DNA of 64,000 nucleotides from Runella sp. MFBS21 (lineage in GTDB: Bacteria > Bacteroidota > Bacteroidia > Cytophagales > Spirosomataceae). Positions 9,775 through 18,575 of this stretch are shown in pieces. Where the stretch lies: assembly GCF_029433105.1 (NCBI RefSeq), contig NZ_JARNTW010000006.1:124001-188000 (forward strand), in the 5' to 3' direction. The notes beneath the pieces are model-generated. The model searched no databases. It saw only the letters and a program-made list of their open reading frames with translations, and was not told the DNA's origin. Each line of letters begins with the position of its first letter. The first letter of the stretch is position 1. The position numbers and the translations under genes are program-made.

Positions 9775-10458
9775 ATGACTAGTACTGTTCTTCAAGCCAG
9801 CCACATCAACAAGTATTTCTACGAACCCGAAAAGTTTCAGGTTTTGCAGAATATAAACTTTGAAGTAAAAAAAGGAGAATTTTTATCCATCATCGGCAAG
9901 TCAGGTTGTGGCAAATCTACCTTACTCTATATCTTATCTACAATGGACACCGATTACGAAGGTGTTTTGGAGGTAAACGGCAGCCGACTTACGGGTCTTA
10001 GTCAAGACCGTTTGGCTGATTTTCGAAACGAGCATTTAGGGTTTGTTTTCCAATTTCACTTTCTTTTACCAGAGTTTACGGTATTACAAAACGTAATGCT
10101 ACCCGCCCAAAAACTTGGAAAATACACCACCAAAGAAATAGAAGAAAGAGCCTACGAAAAGCTCAAACTAGTCAATATGGAAGCACATGCCCGCAAACAG
10201 TCTTCTAAACTCTCAGGCGGTCAGCAACAACGCGTAGCCATCGCTCGCGCTCTTATCAACGATCCCACCATCATCATGGGCGATGAACCTACCGGAAATC
10301 TTGATAAAGCCAATTCTAATTTGGTTTTTGATATTTTCCGTAAGATTTCTCATGAAAATGGCCAAACCATCATCACCGTCACTCACGACCCCGACTTTGC
10401 CAAAGGCGGCGACAGAATCATCGAAATGTCAGACGGGAAGATCATAAGTGGAGGATAA
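9775..10458 (+). CDS. ABC transporter ATP-binding protein (MacB/LolD type)
   Basis: A 227-residue ATPase with Walker A GKSGCGKST (residues 41-49), Q-loop VFQFHFLLPEFT, signature LSGGQQQRVAIARAL, Walker B IIMGDEPTGNLD and switch His in VTHDPDF. The D-loop sequence GNLDKANSNLVFDI and the overall length put it with the LolD/MacB group that drives FtsX-like permeases by mechanotransmission. It is the last gene of the efflux operon and is convergent with the GSP-synthase-like gene, with only 2 bp between the two stop codons. Confidence 0.95.
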   Translation: MTSTVLQASHINKYFYEPEKFQVLQNINFEVKKGEFLSIIGKSGCGKSTLLYILSTMDTDYEGVLEVNGSRLTGLSQDRLADFRNEHLGFVFQFHFLLPEFTVLQNVMLPAQKLGKYTTKEIEERAYEKLKLVNMEAHARKQSSKLSGGQQQRVAIARALINDPTIIMGDEPTGNLDKANSNLVFDIFRKISHENGQTIITVTHDPDFAKGGDRIIEMSDGKIISGG

Positions 10459-10460
10459 CA

Positions 10461-11633
10461 TTACTCCACTATGTGGCCTACAAATTGGGCTGTATTGTCA
10501 ATGATTTTGCCACCTCTACGGTAGCCCAAACCACAAGCCTCTCCCGCCCAAAACACCCCCGCTTGGTAGCGCTGTCCTAGAGAATCTCGTGTAAATTCGA
10601 CGTATTCCTGATAGATTTTTTCATAATCTCCGTAATCACCATCTGCTGCCGATACCACTGCTCCGTTGCTTTCTAAAATACGAACATTAGCACCTTCACG
10701 ACCAAAAAGCACTTTTTCTACACTTACTTTATTAGTCAAAGGTTGGCTCATCGTAGGCAGTAAAAGTGGATGGTTAGGATACAAATCCCACAGCAACTTT
10801 AAGATATATTTAGATTGAAACAACAAGGTATAGGCCGGATTGATAATCACCGCTTTTCCATTCTTAACGATTTGTGTCAAAATCTCAGCCAAGTCGGGTT
10901 CGTCATAGCCGATATATTCCCAAGGCACGAGCTTAAACCAAAAGTCAAATTGTTCGAACTTTCCATTGTGAGGATTTTGTTTGAAAATACCCTCATTAGG
11001 TGAAAATTCAACTTCATCCATATAGCTAAACTCCACATCAAAACCTGCCTCACGAGCCGCCTCTCCCAGCACCGCCACATTGGTATCGTCTTCGGGAGCA
11101 TCGCGCATGGTCGAAAAAAGCAAAGTAGGTGCAAGATGCATATTACGACGACGAAGCTCAGCAAATTGCTCTTTCAAGGCTTCATAAACATTATTGAACT
11201 GCTGGCTTTCGTCCATTTGGTTGGCCTTAAGGTGTGCCCACTGCACTACCGCCGTTTCGGGAATACAGGTAGCGGTATCAGCATTAAATTCAATGAGCTT
11301 AATTGGCTCACGTTTTACCCCTCCTGCCAAATCAAAACGCCCATAAATATGCCAATGACGGTCGTCTTCCCACGTTATTTTGATAAGCTCAATGAGGTTT
11401 TCGGGAATACCCATTTCTTTCCATAAGTTACGGTCTATGGCATGTTGGGCAGCTTCAGTATAAATCTCATATAATTCGTTGGCAGCATTGAAATACGCCT
11501 CTGCTTCATATGATTTAATGGCTACTACTTCGTTGGTAAGGTAAGGCAACGTATCAGCCCCTAACATCCAATCCCAGCCTACATTTCGCAACTGCGCTTC
11601 AGGGTTTTGATTCAAATATCGAGTGTTTATCAT
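10461..11633 (-). CDS. Glutathionylspermidine synthase family protein (YgiC-like)
   Basis: A 390-residue ATP-grasp enzyme of the GSP_synth family: IYGRFDLAGG with IKLIEFNADTATCIPE (substrate and ATP site), WEYIGYDEP, INPAYTLLFQSKYILKLLW and the end motif AGEACGLGYRRGGKIIDN are all family signatures. It lacks the N-terminal amidase domain of true E. coli GspS, as do YgiC/YjfC proteins whose substrate is unknown; a ligase acting on a peptide or polyamine is expected. It lies 27 bp after a UPF0323-like lipoprotein gene on the same strand, echoing the ygiB-ygiC pairing of enterobacteria. Confidence 0.9.
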   Translation of the reverse strand: MINTRYLNQNPEAQLRNVGWDWMLGADTLPYLTNEVVAIKSYEAEAYFNAANELYEIYTEAAQHAIDRNLWKEMGIPENLIELIKITWEDDRHWHIYGRFDLAGGVKREPIKLIEFNADTATCIPETAVVQWAHLKANQMDESQQFNNVYEALKEQFAELRRRNMHLAPTLLFSTMRDAPEDDTNVAVLGEAAREAGFDVEFSYMDEVEFSPNEGIFKQNPHNGKFEQFDFWFKLVPWEYIGYDEPDLAEILTQIVKNGKAVIINPAYTLLFQSKYILKLLWDLYPNHPLLLPTMSQPLTNKVSVEKVLFGREGANVRILESNGAVVSAADGDYGDYEKIYQEYVEFTRDSLGQRYQAGVFWAGEACGLGYRRGGKIIDNTAQFVGHIVE

Positions 11634-11660
11634 GAACTGAATTTCTTAAATTAATTAATT

Positions 11661-12290
11661 TTAACCACCAAAACTGCGTCCACTACGGCTAAAAAAGCCA
11701 CTTCTTCCACTACTAGGGCGCGAAGCGGAGCTTTTTCGGTAGCTATGATAACTATCATGAATCCCCGCTGAGCGCTGATATGTCGAAGAATTAGCATATA
11801 CTCCCGAACTATACTGTCGCTCGCGGCTTTCGTTATAGTATTGGGAAGAATTGTTTCGGCCCAGCATATACCCCATCCCCCCCCACAAAAGCGCGTTGGA
11901 AAGAGAGCTTCTATGATGATAATGTGAATGATAATGATTGGGGTTGCTATAATAATCGCGCGTAGTAGAATCAGACCTCACCAATCCACGCGCTTCGGCT
12001 ACTGTAAGAGTATCACGCCTTCCGTCAAAATAACGCACAATCGCCCCTGCTTCGGATTCTTTGCTGACAGCTACTTCGTCCGTAATTTTAAACTCCCCGG
12101 GTTTTATCTCGGTGATGTATGTTTTTACGGGTCTACCCTTATAAGGTCTTTCCTGCTGATATTCATCACGCGAAGAATCACCGCAGCTCTGAAGCGCCAT
12201 ACTTCCTTGCAGCAGTGCCACCGTCAGAGCAGCTCCAATTGTAATATCTTTGACAGTCTTCACGACTGTCCCTTTCCGAATAGGTGTCAT
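11661..12290 (-). CDS. UPF0323-like lipoprotein
   Basis: A 209-residue exported protein with the pattern of UPF0323 lipoproteins of Campylobacterota: a basic start followed by a hydrophobic stretch ending in LQSC (Cys36, lipobox-like), a short domain with GEFKITDEVAV and GRRDTLTVAEARGLV, a His/Tyr-rich region (NPNHYHSHYHH), a Gly-rich hydrophobic patch (LLWGGMGYMLG) and a Ser/Arg tail ending SGFFSRSGRSFGG. In Campylobacterota the gene also sits beside a glutathionylspermidine-synthase-like gene. The role is unknown. The likely promoter is the TATCTTTG box at 12354-12361. I recognise the family from memory, not by a search. Confidence 0.75.
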   Translation of the reverse strand: MTPIRKGTVVKTVKDITIGAALTVALLQGSMALQSCGDSSRDEYQQERPYKGRPVKTYITEIKPGEFKITDEVAVSKESEAGAIVRYFDGRRDTLTVAEARGLVRSDSTTRDYYSNPNHYHSHYHHRSSLSNALLWGGMGYMLGRNNSSQYYNESRERQYSSGVYANSSTYQRSAGIHDSYHSYRKSSASRPSSGRSGFFSRSGRSFGG

Positions 12291-12353
12291 GTTTGTAAAG
12301 GTTGGGTGATAATCAACGATAAAGTTAATGTTTCATGGCTAAAAAAGGTGCAA

Positions 12354-12385
12354 CAAAGATACGGTAGTGATTTAAAGGTCTGCAA
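12354..12385 (-). promoter_or_regulatory. Bacteroidota-type promoter of the UPF0323/GSP-synthase operon
   Basis: Read on the minus strand, TTG (12385-12383) and TATCTTTG (12361-12354) are separated by 21 bp, which fits the TTG-N17-23-TAnnTTTG pattern known from Flavobacterium and Bacteroides. It lies 64 bp upstream of the lipoprotein start. Confidence 0.55.
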
Positions 12386-12565
12386 TCAAAATAGGATGAG
12401 TAGCTTTTTTCAAGAAAGGGTGTCTTGTAAAAACTGGATGAACGGCATCAGACTATATGTTTTTAGCATTAAATCTACCTTTAAGAGTAGCTTTAAATGG
12501 TTTTCACCCTATATTTACGCCCAGTTTTAAAAAACCGTTAATTCACCAATAAATTCATAATCCCA

Positions 12566-13495
12566 ATGAAAATTACTGTAGTAGGAGCAGGTGCAGTAGG
12601 CGCAACCTGCGCCGACAACATCGCCCGCCGTCAGTTGGCCCAGGAAGTAGTATTGCTCGACATCAAAGAAGGCTTGTCAGAAGGTAAAGCGCTTGACATG
12701 TTTCAAACAGCTACTTTGAACGGGTTTGATACTAAAATCACTGGTTCGACAAATGACTACGAAAAAACAAAAGGTTCGGAAGTGGTAGTTATCACTTCAG
12801 GAATTCCTCGTAAACCGGGCATGACTCGTGAAGAACTGATCGGTATCAACGCAGGTATTGTAAAGGGAGTTGCCGAAAACATCTTAAAATATTCTCCTAA
12901 AGCCATCATCATCATCGTATCTAACCCAATGGATACTATGACTTATTTGGCATTCAAAGAATTGGGATTGCCCAAAAAACGTATTATTGGAATGGGCGGT
13001 ATCTTAGATAGTGCACGTTTCAAAACATACCTTTCGTTGGCTATGAATGTATCGCCAAACGACCTTCATGGAATGGTAATTGGAGGCCACGGAGATACTA
13101 CCATGATTCCTTTGACTCGTTTGGCTACTTACAATGGTATTCCTGTAAGCCGCTTCTTGTCAGAAGAGCAACTACAGCAAGTAGCTGCCGATACCATGGT
13201 AGGTGGGGCTACTTTGACCAAATTGATTGGTACTTCGGCATGGTATGCGCCAGGTGCTGCTGTTGCTACTTTGGTAGAAAGCATCGTTCGTGACCAAAAA
13301 CGCATTTTCCCATGTTCGGTATATCTTAATGGCGAGTATGGTCAAAAAGATATTTGTATGGGTGTACCCGTTGTAATTGGTGCAGGTGGCTGGGAAAAAA
13401 TCGTTAGCCTTCGCTTAAGCGAATCTGAAAAAGCATCATTCGCTAAATCAGCAGATGCCGTTCGTAATATGAACAATGTACTGTCAACGATGTAA
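12566..13495 (+). CDS. mdh: Malate dehydrogenase
   Basis: A 309-residue NAD-dependent malate dehydrogenase of the LDH-like group, interconverting malate and oxaloacetate in the TCA cycle. The dinucleotide motif GAGAVG is at residues 7-12, a LLDIKEG acidic end follows the second strand, GIPRKPGMTREEL carries the Arg that selects dicarboxylates, VSNPMD and ARFKTYLS the substrate Arg, and GGHGDTTMIP the catalytic His (H175). The length is normal for this family. It is monocistronic: a strong terminator follows 20 bp after the stop. Confidence 0.97.
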   Translation: MKITVVGAGAVGATCADNIARRQLAQEVVLLDIKEGLSEGKALDMFQTATLNGFDTKITGSTNDYEKTKGSEVVVITSGIPRKPGMTREELIGINAGIVKGVAENILKYSPKAIIIIVSNPMDTMTYLAFKELGLPKKRIIGMGGILDSARFKTYLSLAMNVSPNDLHGMVIGGHGDTTMIPLTRLATYNGIPVSRFLSEEQLQQVAADTMVGGATLTKLIGTSAWYAPGAAVATLVESIVRDQKRIFPCSVYLNGEYGQKDICMGVPVVIGAGGWEKIVSLRLSESEKASFAKSADAVRNMNNVLSTM

Positions 13496-13515
13496 TTCTT
13501 TGATAAATGTATTAA

Positions 13516-13550
13516 AAAAGCGGGGTGCCCTAAGTACCTCGCTTTTATTT
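13516..13550 (+). terminator. Rho-independent terminator of mdh
   Basis: Arms 13516-13526 and 13536-13546 form an 11-bp stem with one G-U pair and a 9-nt loop; the 3' arm ends in TTTT and continues into ATTTTGGG. Confidence 0.85.
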
Positions 13551-13579
13551 TGGGTAAAAGCCAGTGTTTATTATCTTTA
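13550..13579 (+). promoter_or_regulatory. Candidate promoter of the propeller-azurin gene
   Basis: TTG at 13550-13552, 19 bp, then TATCTTTA at 13572-13579 (one base off TAnnTTTG), 26 bp before the ATG. It begins right behind the mdh terminator, which suits a fresh transcription start. Confidence 0.4.
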
Positions 13580-13605
13580 TTATTAAAAAATAAGGCTTAC
13601 TTTTC

Positions 13606-15621
13606 ATGAAAAAAGTATTAATAAATTGTTTAGTTGGATTAGTAACATCTTCGCTTTGGACCCAGGCTCAAAACCGCCCCATGACCGAAGACGATTATTA
13701 TCGTATTGTTACGCTTCCTGTTCCCGAAAATATTCAACTCGAAATCGGTGGTGTAGCCGTATTGCCTGATGGCCGCGTGGCCGCTTCAACTCGAAGAGGC
13801 GAAGTATGGATGATCAACAACCCCTACCTCAAAGGCTCAGGCCAACCCACTTACAAACGCTTTGCCCACGGCTTACATGAGCCTCTTGGACTTTTGTATC
13901 GCCCTGATGGCTCTTTTTTGGTTTCACAGCGGGGTGAAATCACCCACCTTATCGATTCTGACAATGATGGCACCGCTGATGTCTATGAGTCTTTTTACAA
14001 ATGGCCTCTTTCGGGCAATTATCATGAGTATTCTTATGGGCCCGTGTTAGCTCCTAACGGTGATTTGTTGGTGACCCTCAACCTTGATTGGATTGGTCGC
14101 GGAGCAAGTTTAGCAAAATGGAGAGGTTGGCTTTTAAAATTTGATGATAAAGGAAACATGACTCCCATTGCCACCGGCCTACGTTCACCAGCAGGCTATG
14201 CGGCGTTGCAGTCAGGAGATATATTTTATACCGAAAACCAAGGGGACTGGGTCGGGTCGGGCCGAATGACTCACCTTGAGCCTGGCGATTTTGCGGGAAA
14301 TCCTGCTGGCCTCCGCTGGAGCCAAGAGCCCGAATCGCCCGTCAAATTGAAAGAACAAGACATTCCCAACACGGGCGAGCCTCTTTATGAAGTTGCCAAA
14401 AGAGTACCTGGCTTAAAACCCCCAGCCGTATGGTTTCCTCATACATTGATGGGTATTTCTACCTCGGATATTCGCGAGGATATTACCAAAGGAGCATTTG
14501 GACCTTTTGAGGGGCAGCTTTTTGTAGGAGACCAAGGCCACAGCAAAATCATGCGCGTAATGCTTGAAAAAGTAAACGGCAAATGGCAAGGTATCTGTTT
14601 CCCTTTCCGTGAAGGTTTCCAATCAGGGATTTTACGAATGGTATGGGGACTCGACGGCTCTATGTTTGTAGGGCAAACAAGTAGAGGCTGGTCAGCCACT
14701 GGAAAAGACGATTTTGGGTTACAACGTCTCGTATGGACTGGCAAAACTCCTTTCGAGATGAAGGCGGTTCGGTCCATGCCTGATGGCTTTGAAGTAGAGT
14801 TTACAATGCCTGTTGACAAAGCAACTGCTCAAAATGTAGATTCTTATCAATTCAACACCTTCACTTACAAATACCACCGTACGTATGGTAGCCCTATCAT
14901 CAATGCGTCGGAGCGAGTGATTCGTCATATTGCCGTGTCTGACAATGGTCTAAAAGCTCGCATCGTGCTAGACAGCCTAAAGCTAGGATATATTCATGAA
15001 ATCAAAGCTGAAGGTGTTCGTTCTGCGGCGGGGTTGCCTCTTTTACACAACGTAGGTTATTATACATTAAACGAAATTGCAGACGGTCAAAAAATACCTA
15101 GCTCCCAGTGGAATGCTGCTCAGCCAAAGGCCGCAACTGTCATTACTGACCACAGCACTCATACCATGCCTGCTGCTACTTCTTCTACTAACAAAGGACC
15201 CGCAAGTGCTAAACGTAACACCGAACAACCCGCAGACTGGACAAATGGCCCTGACCAAACTATCATTGTTGGTACTAAACCGGGTCTTAAATTTGACATC
15301 AGTGATGTACAAGTAAAAGCAGGAAGCCGTATCAAATGGATTTTTAACAATAACGACGATATGCTCCACAATTGCGTGATTGTAAAACCCGGCACAGCCA
15401 ACCCTGTTGGAGATGCTGCCATTAAGCTAGGTCTAAAAGGTTCGGATATGCAGTATGTTCCCAAATCGGCTAACGTACTCTTTCATACCAATATCTTACA
15501 GCCCGAGACTAGCGAGGCTATTTACTTTGTAGCTCCAAAAGAACCCGGAGAATATACATTTTTATGCACATTCCCTGGTCACCATACGCTTATGCAAGGG
15601 AAACTGAAAGTCACTAAATAG
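13606..15621 (+). CDS. Beta-propeller dehydrogenase-like protein fused to an azurin-like cupredoxin
   Basis: A 671-residue secreted protein. After a signal peptide (MKKVLINCLVGLVTSSLWTQAQ) comes a six-bladed propeller-like domain of the PQQ sugar dehydrogenase / membrane-bound dehydrogenase class (PDGRVAASTRRGEVWMI, HEPLGLLYRPDGSFLVSQRG, IDSDNDGTADVY, SGDIFYTENQGDWVGSG). A Ser/Thr linker near residues 500-550 leads to a type 1 copper domain with all ligands: H588 (MLHN), C654, H659 and M663, spaced C-x4-H-x3-M as in azurin (CTFPGHHTLMQG). The fusion suggests a periplasmic redox enzyme with its own electron carrier. Known catalytic residues of the propeller could not be verified, so its activity is open. 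Confidence 0.85.
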   Translation: MKKVLINCLVGLVTSSLWTQAQNRPMTEDDYYRIVTLPVPENIQLEIGGVAVLPDGRVAASTRRGEVWMINNPYLKGSGQPTYKRFAHGLHEPLGLLYRPDGSFLVSQRGEITHLIDSDNDGTADVYESFYKWPLSGNYHEYSYGPVLAPNGDLLVTLNLDWIGRGASLAKWRGWLLKFDDKGNMTPIATGLRSPAGYAALQSGDIFYTENQGDWVGSGRMTHLEPGDFAGNPAGLRWSQEPESPVKLKEQDIPNTGEPLYEVAKRVPGLKPPAVWFPHTLMGISTSDIREDITKGAFGPFEGQLFVGDQGHSKIMRVMLEKVNGKWQGICFPFREGFQSGILRMVWGLDGSMFVGQTSRGWSATGKDDFGLQRLVWTGKTPFEMKAVRSMPDGFEVEFTMPVDKATAQNVDSYQFNTFTYKYHRTYGSPIINASERVIRHIAVSDNGLKARIVLDSLKLGYIHEIKAEGVRSAAGLPLLHNVGYYTLNEIADGQKIPSSQWNAAQPKAATVITDHSTHTMPAATSSTNKGPASAKRNTEQPADWTNGPDQTIIVGTKPGLKFDISDVQVKAGSRIKWIFNNNDDMLHNCVIVKPGTANPVGDAAIKLGLKGSDMQYVPKSANVLFHTNILQPETSEAIYFVAPKEPGEYTFLCTFPGHHTLMQGKLKVTK

Positions 15622-15629
15622 TGCCTCTT

Positions 15630-17210
15630 TTACTGCCGAGTACGATTACTCACTTCTAATGGAGTAAAATCTTTGAAGGTGCGGCCGATAGCTTTATCGG
15701 TCGCTTCTTTTTTATTCTCCCAACCGGCGTCTAAGTCAAGTGTAACAAGCCCTTTGATCGCAAGAGCAGCCCGAAACTCATCTCTCTTTTTAGCAAAATC
15801 GTTTTGACGTCTCGCTGCTTTCAATGCAAACTCGCGAGCAAAAACATCTCCTTTATTCTGGATTTCGATTTTTTTCTCCAACACATAATTATAACGGTCG
15901 AGCAAGTCACGTAAAGGTTTTCCAATCACCTCCGCTGCTTCCAACGCCCCAATCGTCACAATCGTAGTGCCTCCTACTGCCGAAACAATCGATTTTGTTT
16001 GAGGGGCTTTGATGACCGCTGGCGATAGCCCCGTAGTAGCACCCAAACCTGCATTTACCATGGAGCGGTTTTTCTTTCCTTTTTTAGCTTTCAGGTAGGA
16101 GCGTTTCAATTCTTGCTCTTTTTCACTCAACTGAGTTACCAAATTCCAAGCTTCTACTAGCGAGGCTCGATACAAGTCGTACATCTGACGATCTTTTTCA
16201 GCCTCATTGACAGCATTTAGAATAGTAAATCTTATTTTTTGTTCATCCCGATTCTGTTCTTTATCAATCACAAAAAAAGTAATTGTGAAAGATAAAGAAT
16301 CATTAGGGTCTTTTACAAAATCATAGCTTGGCGTCCAGATAAACTCATACTGGTTAGGGGTATTTTTTACCAAAGTGCTTGAAGGAACATCTGGATTATC
16401 CGTCACAAAATCAAAAGTGGCAATATCATCGTCTCCGTTGGGGTCAGACAAGAAAAATTTAAGATTAATCGTCGTATTTTCTTTATGTTTGAAATACTCA
16501 CCTTTAGGAATTTGTATAATATTAGGTGGCAAATCCATTTGCGTAGCTTCTACTTTGATACGCCCTTTCGCACGAGATTTAGCAGGTTGGTCTTCTACCA
16601 AAAAATCGATGTATATAGGCTGATTTTTAAGGTTATTGAATTGCGTAAGTGAGGGCTGCCATGTAAGCTCTCCTGCCGATGATAGTTTAGCTCCTTCGGG
16701 CAAAGTTTCCGTCACAGGAATCACCACGATAGGGTCACTGTCATCGTCTTTGAGGGCATTGGGGTCTATTCGGTAAATATTTTGCGTACGGTTTTGTACA
16801 TAAAACGGCTTGAGTTCTTCTACCCGTGGAGGGCGATTGACATGAAGAACTTTCAATTCTATCGACCGAGTTGCGGTTTCGTTTTGATTATTACGCGCCT
16901 CAAAAATCAGCTGAATTGATTTTTGGGTGTTGGTTCGGTCAGCCATATCATAGGAGGGTACCCAAGAAAAATACCCTGTCGAATCAAACTCCATGCCTTC
17001 TACTAAACCTTGCATGGCTACAAAAGTGACCGAATCCCCTTTGCCTCCCACGGTTTTAAGGGTAAATTCAATACGGCTTCCTTCCGAAACTATATTCCAG
17101 TTAGGTTCATTGGGTACTTCTATTTGAAAGTTAGTTTTATTGTCTTGGGCCCAAATCAAATGAATACAACCAACGAACGCCAGAACAAAAAAATGAATTG
17201 AATATCTCAT
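15630..17210 (-). CDS. Exported protein with three Ig-like (cadherin/He_PIG type) repeats and helical tail
   Basis: The start at 17210 gives a signal peptide (MRYSIHFFVLAFVGCIHLIWAQ); the in-frame ATG at 17276 would put 22 polar residues before it. The 526-residue protein holds three ~110-residue beta repeats, each closing with a W-x-P signature: YFSWVPSYD, LTWQPSLT, FIWTPSYD. Calcium-type acidic stretches occur (DDDSDP, DPNGDDD). The last ~170 residues are different: a charged helical segment with a basic patch (KAKKGKKNR), a Gly/Ala-rich hydrophobic segment that may enter a membrane, and more helix. No family name comes to mind for the tail. It is convergent with the preceding gene. Confidence 0.8.
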   Translation of the reverse strand: MRYSIHFFVLAFVGCIHLIWAQDNKTNFQIEVPNEPNWNIVSEGSRIEFTLKTVGGKGDSVTFVAMQGLVEGMEFDSTGYFSWVPSYDMADRTNTQKSIQLIFEARNNQNETATRSIELKVLHVNRPPRVEELKPFYVQNRTQNIYRIDPNALKDDDSDPIVVIPVTETLPEGAKLSSAGELTWQPSLTQFNNLKNQPIYIDFLVEDQPAKSRAKGRIKVEATQMDLPPNIIQIPKGEYFKHKENTTINLKFFLSDPNGDDDIATFDFVTDNPDVPSSTLVKNTPNQYEFIWTPSYDFVKDPNDSLSFTITFFVIDKEQNRDEQKIRFTILNAVNEAEKDRQMYDLYRASLVEAWNLVTQLSEKEQELKRSYLKAKKGKKNRSMVNAGLGATTGLSPAVIKAPQTKSIVSAVGGTTIVTIGALEAAEVIGKPLRDLLDRYNYVLEKKIEIQNKGDVFAREFALKAARRQNDFAKKRDEFRAALAIKGLVTLDLDAGWENKKEATDKAIGRTFKDFTPLEVSNRTRQ

Positions 17211-17443
17211 AATAGCAGCTAAATTCTCATCTGATTTAATACAACGCAAAATTAAGGCTTTGATTTCACGAGTCACTCAAAAAATTGCTTTATTTCTACA
17301 CCTTATTCAGAAAGACTTGAAAAATCAAGGCGTTTATTTGGACAATTTCAAGATTGCTCCAAAATTATTTATACTTTACTAGACTTCTATTGATAATTAC
17401 TTGATATTTAACAAAAAAGACCCCAAAAACACTTCAACAAACG

Positions 17444-18568
17444 ATGAAATCTTTGATAGTCATCTGGGCGATGAGCCTTCTATTTTCATGTTCTTTTGCA
17501 CAGTCTACAAGGTTCCGTGATCTAGGAGTGAAAATAGGAATCCTGCCAACGGGAAGCTTAAACGCAATCACTGATGTCAAGGGGCTTAAAGTAGGTCACA
17601 CCACCCTATCTATAGGTGATAGTATACGTACGGGTGTAACAGCCATTATACCTTACGAAGGTAATATATTTCAGCAAAAAATACCCGCCGCTATCGAATT
17701 AGGCAATGGATTTGGCAAATTGGCCGGCTATAGCCAAGTGGCGGAGTTAGGAAATATCGAAACCCCTATCGTACTTACCAATACCCTCAGTGTCCCTGTC
17801 GCTACGGGAGCTTTGGTAGAGTGGACGCTACGCCAAAAAGGTAACGAAACTGTTCGATCCGTCAATCCAATCGTGGGAGAAACCAACGATAGCTATCTCA
17901 ACGACATCCGAGGAAGGCATGTTCAGCAAAAAGATGTACTTAAAGCCATTGAAAACGCTTCTGCTGGTGCCGTCAAAGAAGGAAATGTAGGAGCGGGTAC
18001 AGGCACTGTCTGTTTTGGATGGAAAGGCGGAATAGGTACATCTTCTCGCAAACTCCCCGCCAAAGTAGGCGGCTATACAGTAGGAGTATTAGTACAAACA
18101 AACTTTGGAGGAGTACTCGAAATCGCAGGAGCGCCCGTAGGCGTCGAACTTGGAAAATACCCTTTCAAAGAAACCCTAGACAAATCGAGCGATGGCTCTT
18201 GTATGATTGTCGTAGCTACCGATGCTCCTCTGGATGCGCGTAATCTCAAACGTCTTGCCAAAAGAGCATTGATTGGTCTTGGAAAAACAGGCGGGATTAT
18301 GTCTAATGGCAGTGGTGATTATGTGATTGCATTCTCCACGGCCTATACCATTCCGCACGATTCCAATGGTAAACTTGGAACCTATCAGCTCATCCACAAT
18401 GATGACACCTCTGGCCTTTTCTTAGCCGTAATAGAAGCGACCGAAGAAGCTATTTTAAATTCTCTCACTGCCGCCGAGACCACACGTGGCTATCAAGGGC
18501 ATACGATTGAGAAGCTTCCGCTTCCAGAATTAAAACAAATCTTAAAAAAATACGGAAAAACGAAATAA
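17444..18568 (+). CDS. P1 family (S58) aminopeptidase, DmpA-like
   Basis: A 374-residue N-terminal nucleophile peptidase of the DmpA/BapA family, which cuts N-terminal residues from peptides and matures by self-cleavage. After a signal peptide (MKSLIVIWAMSLLFSCSFAQ) the family motifs appear: ITDVKGLKVGHTTL, AGAVKEGNVGAGTGTVCFGWKGGIGTSSR and SDGSCMIVVATDAPLDARNLKRLAKRA. By analogy with DmpA the chain break should fall between G251 and S252, making S252 the nucleophile. Export indicates a periplasmic role in peptide turnover. It is convergent with hemA, 7 bp apart. Confidence 0.9.
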   Translation: MKSLIVIWAMSLLFSCSFAQSTRFRDLGVKIGILPTGSLNAITDVKGLKVGHTTLSIGDSIRTGVTAIIPYEGNIFQQKIPAAIELGNGFGKLAGYSQVAELGNIETPIVLTNTLSVPVATGALVEWTLRQKGNETVRSVNPIVGETNDSYLNDIRGRHVQQKDVLKAIENASAGAVKEGNVGAGTGTVCFGWKGGIGTSSRKLPAKVGGYTVGVLVQTNFGGVLEIAGAPVGVELGKYPFKETLDKSSDGSCMIVVATDAPLDARNLKRLAKRALIGLGKTGGIMSNGSGDYVIAFSTAYTIPHDSNGKLGTYQLIHNDDTSGLFLAVIEATEEAILNSLTAAETTRGYQGHTIEKLPLPELKQILKKYGKTK

Positions 18569-18575
18569 GAAGTTT

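Noticed and set aside
11928-12530. 200-codon plus-strand frame
   Set aside because: Antisense to the UPF0323-like gene and its promoter; composition is not protein-like.
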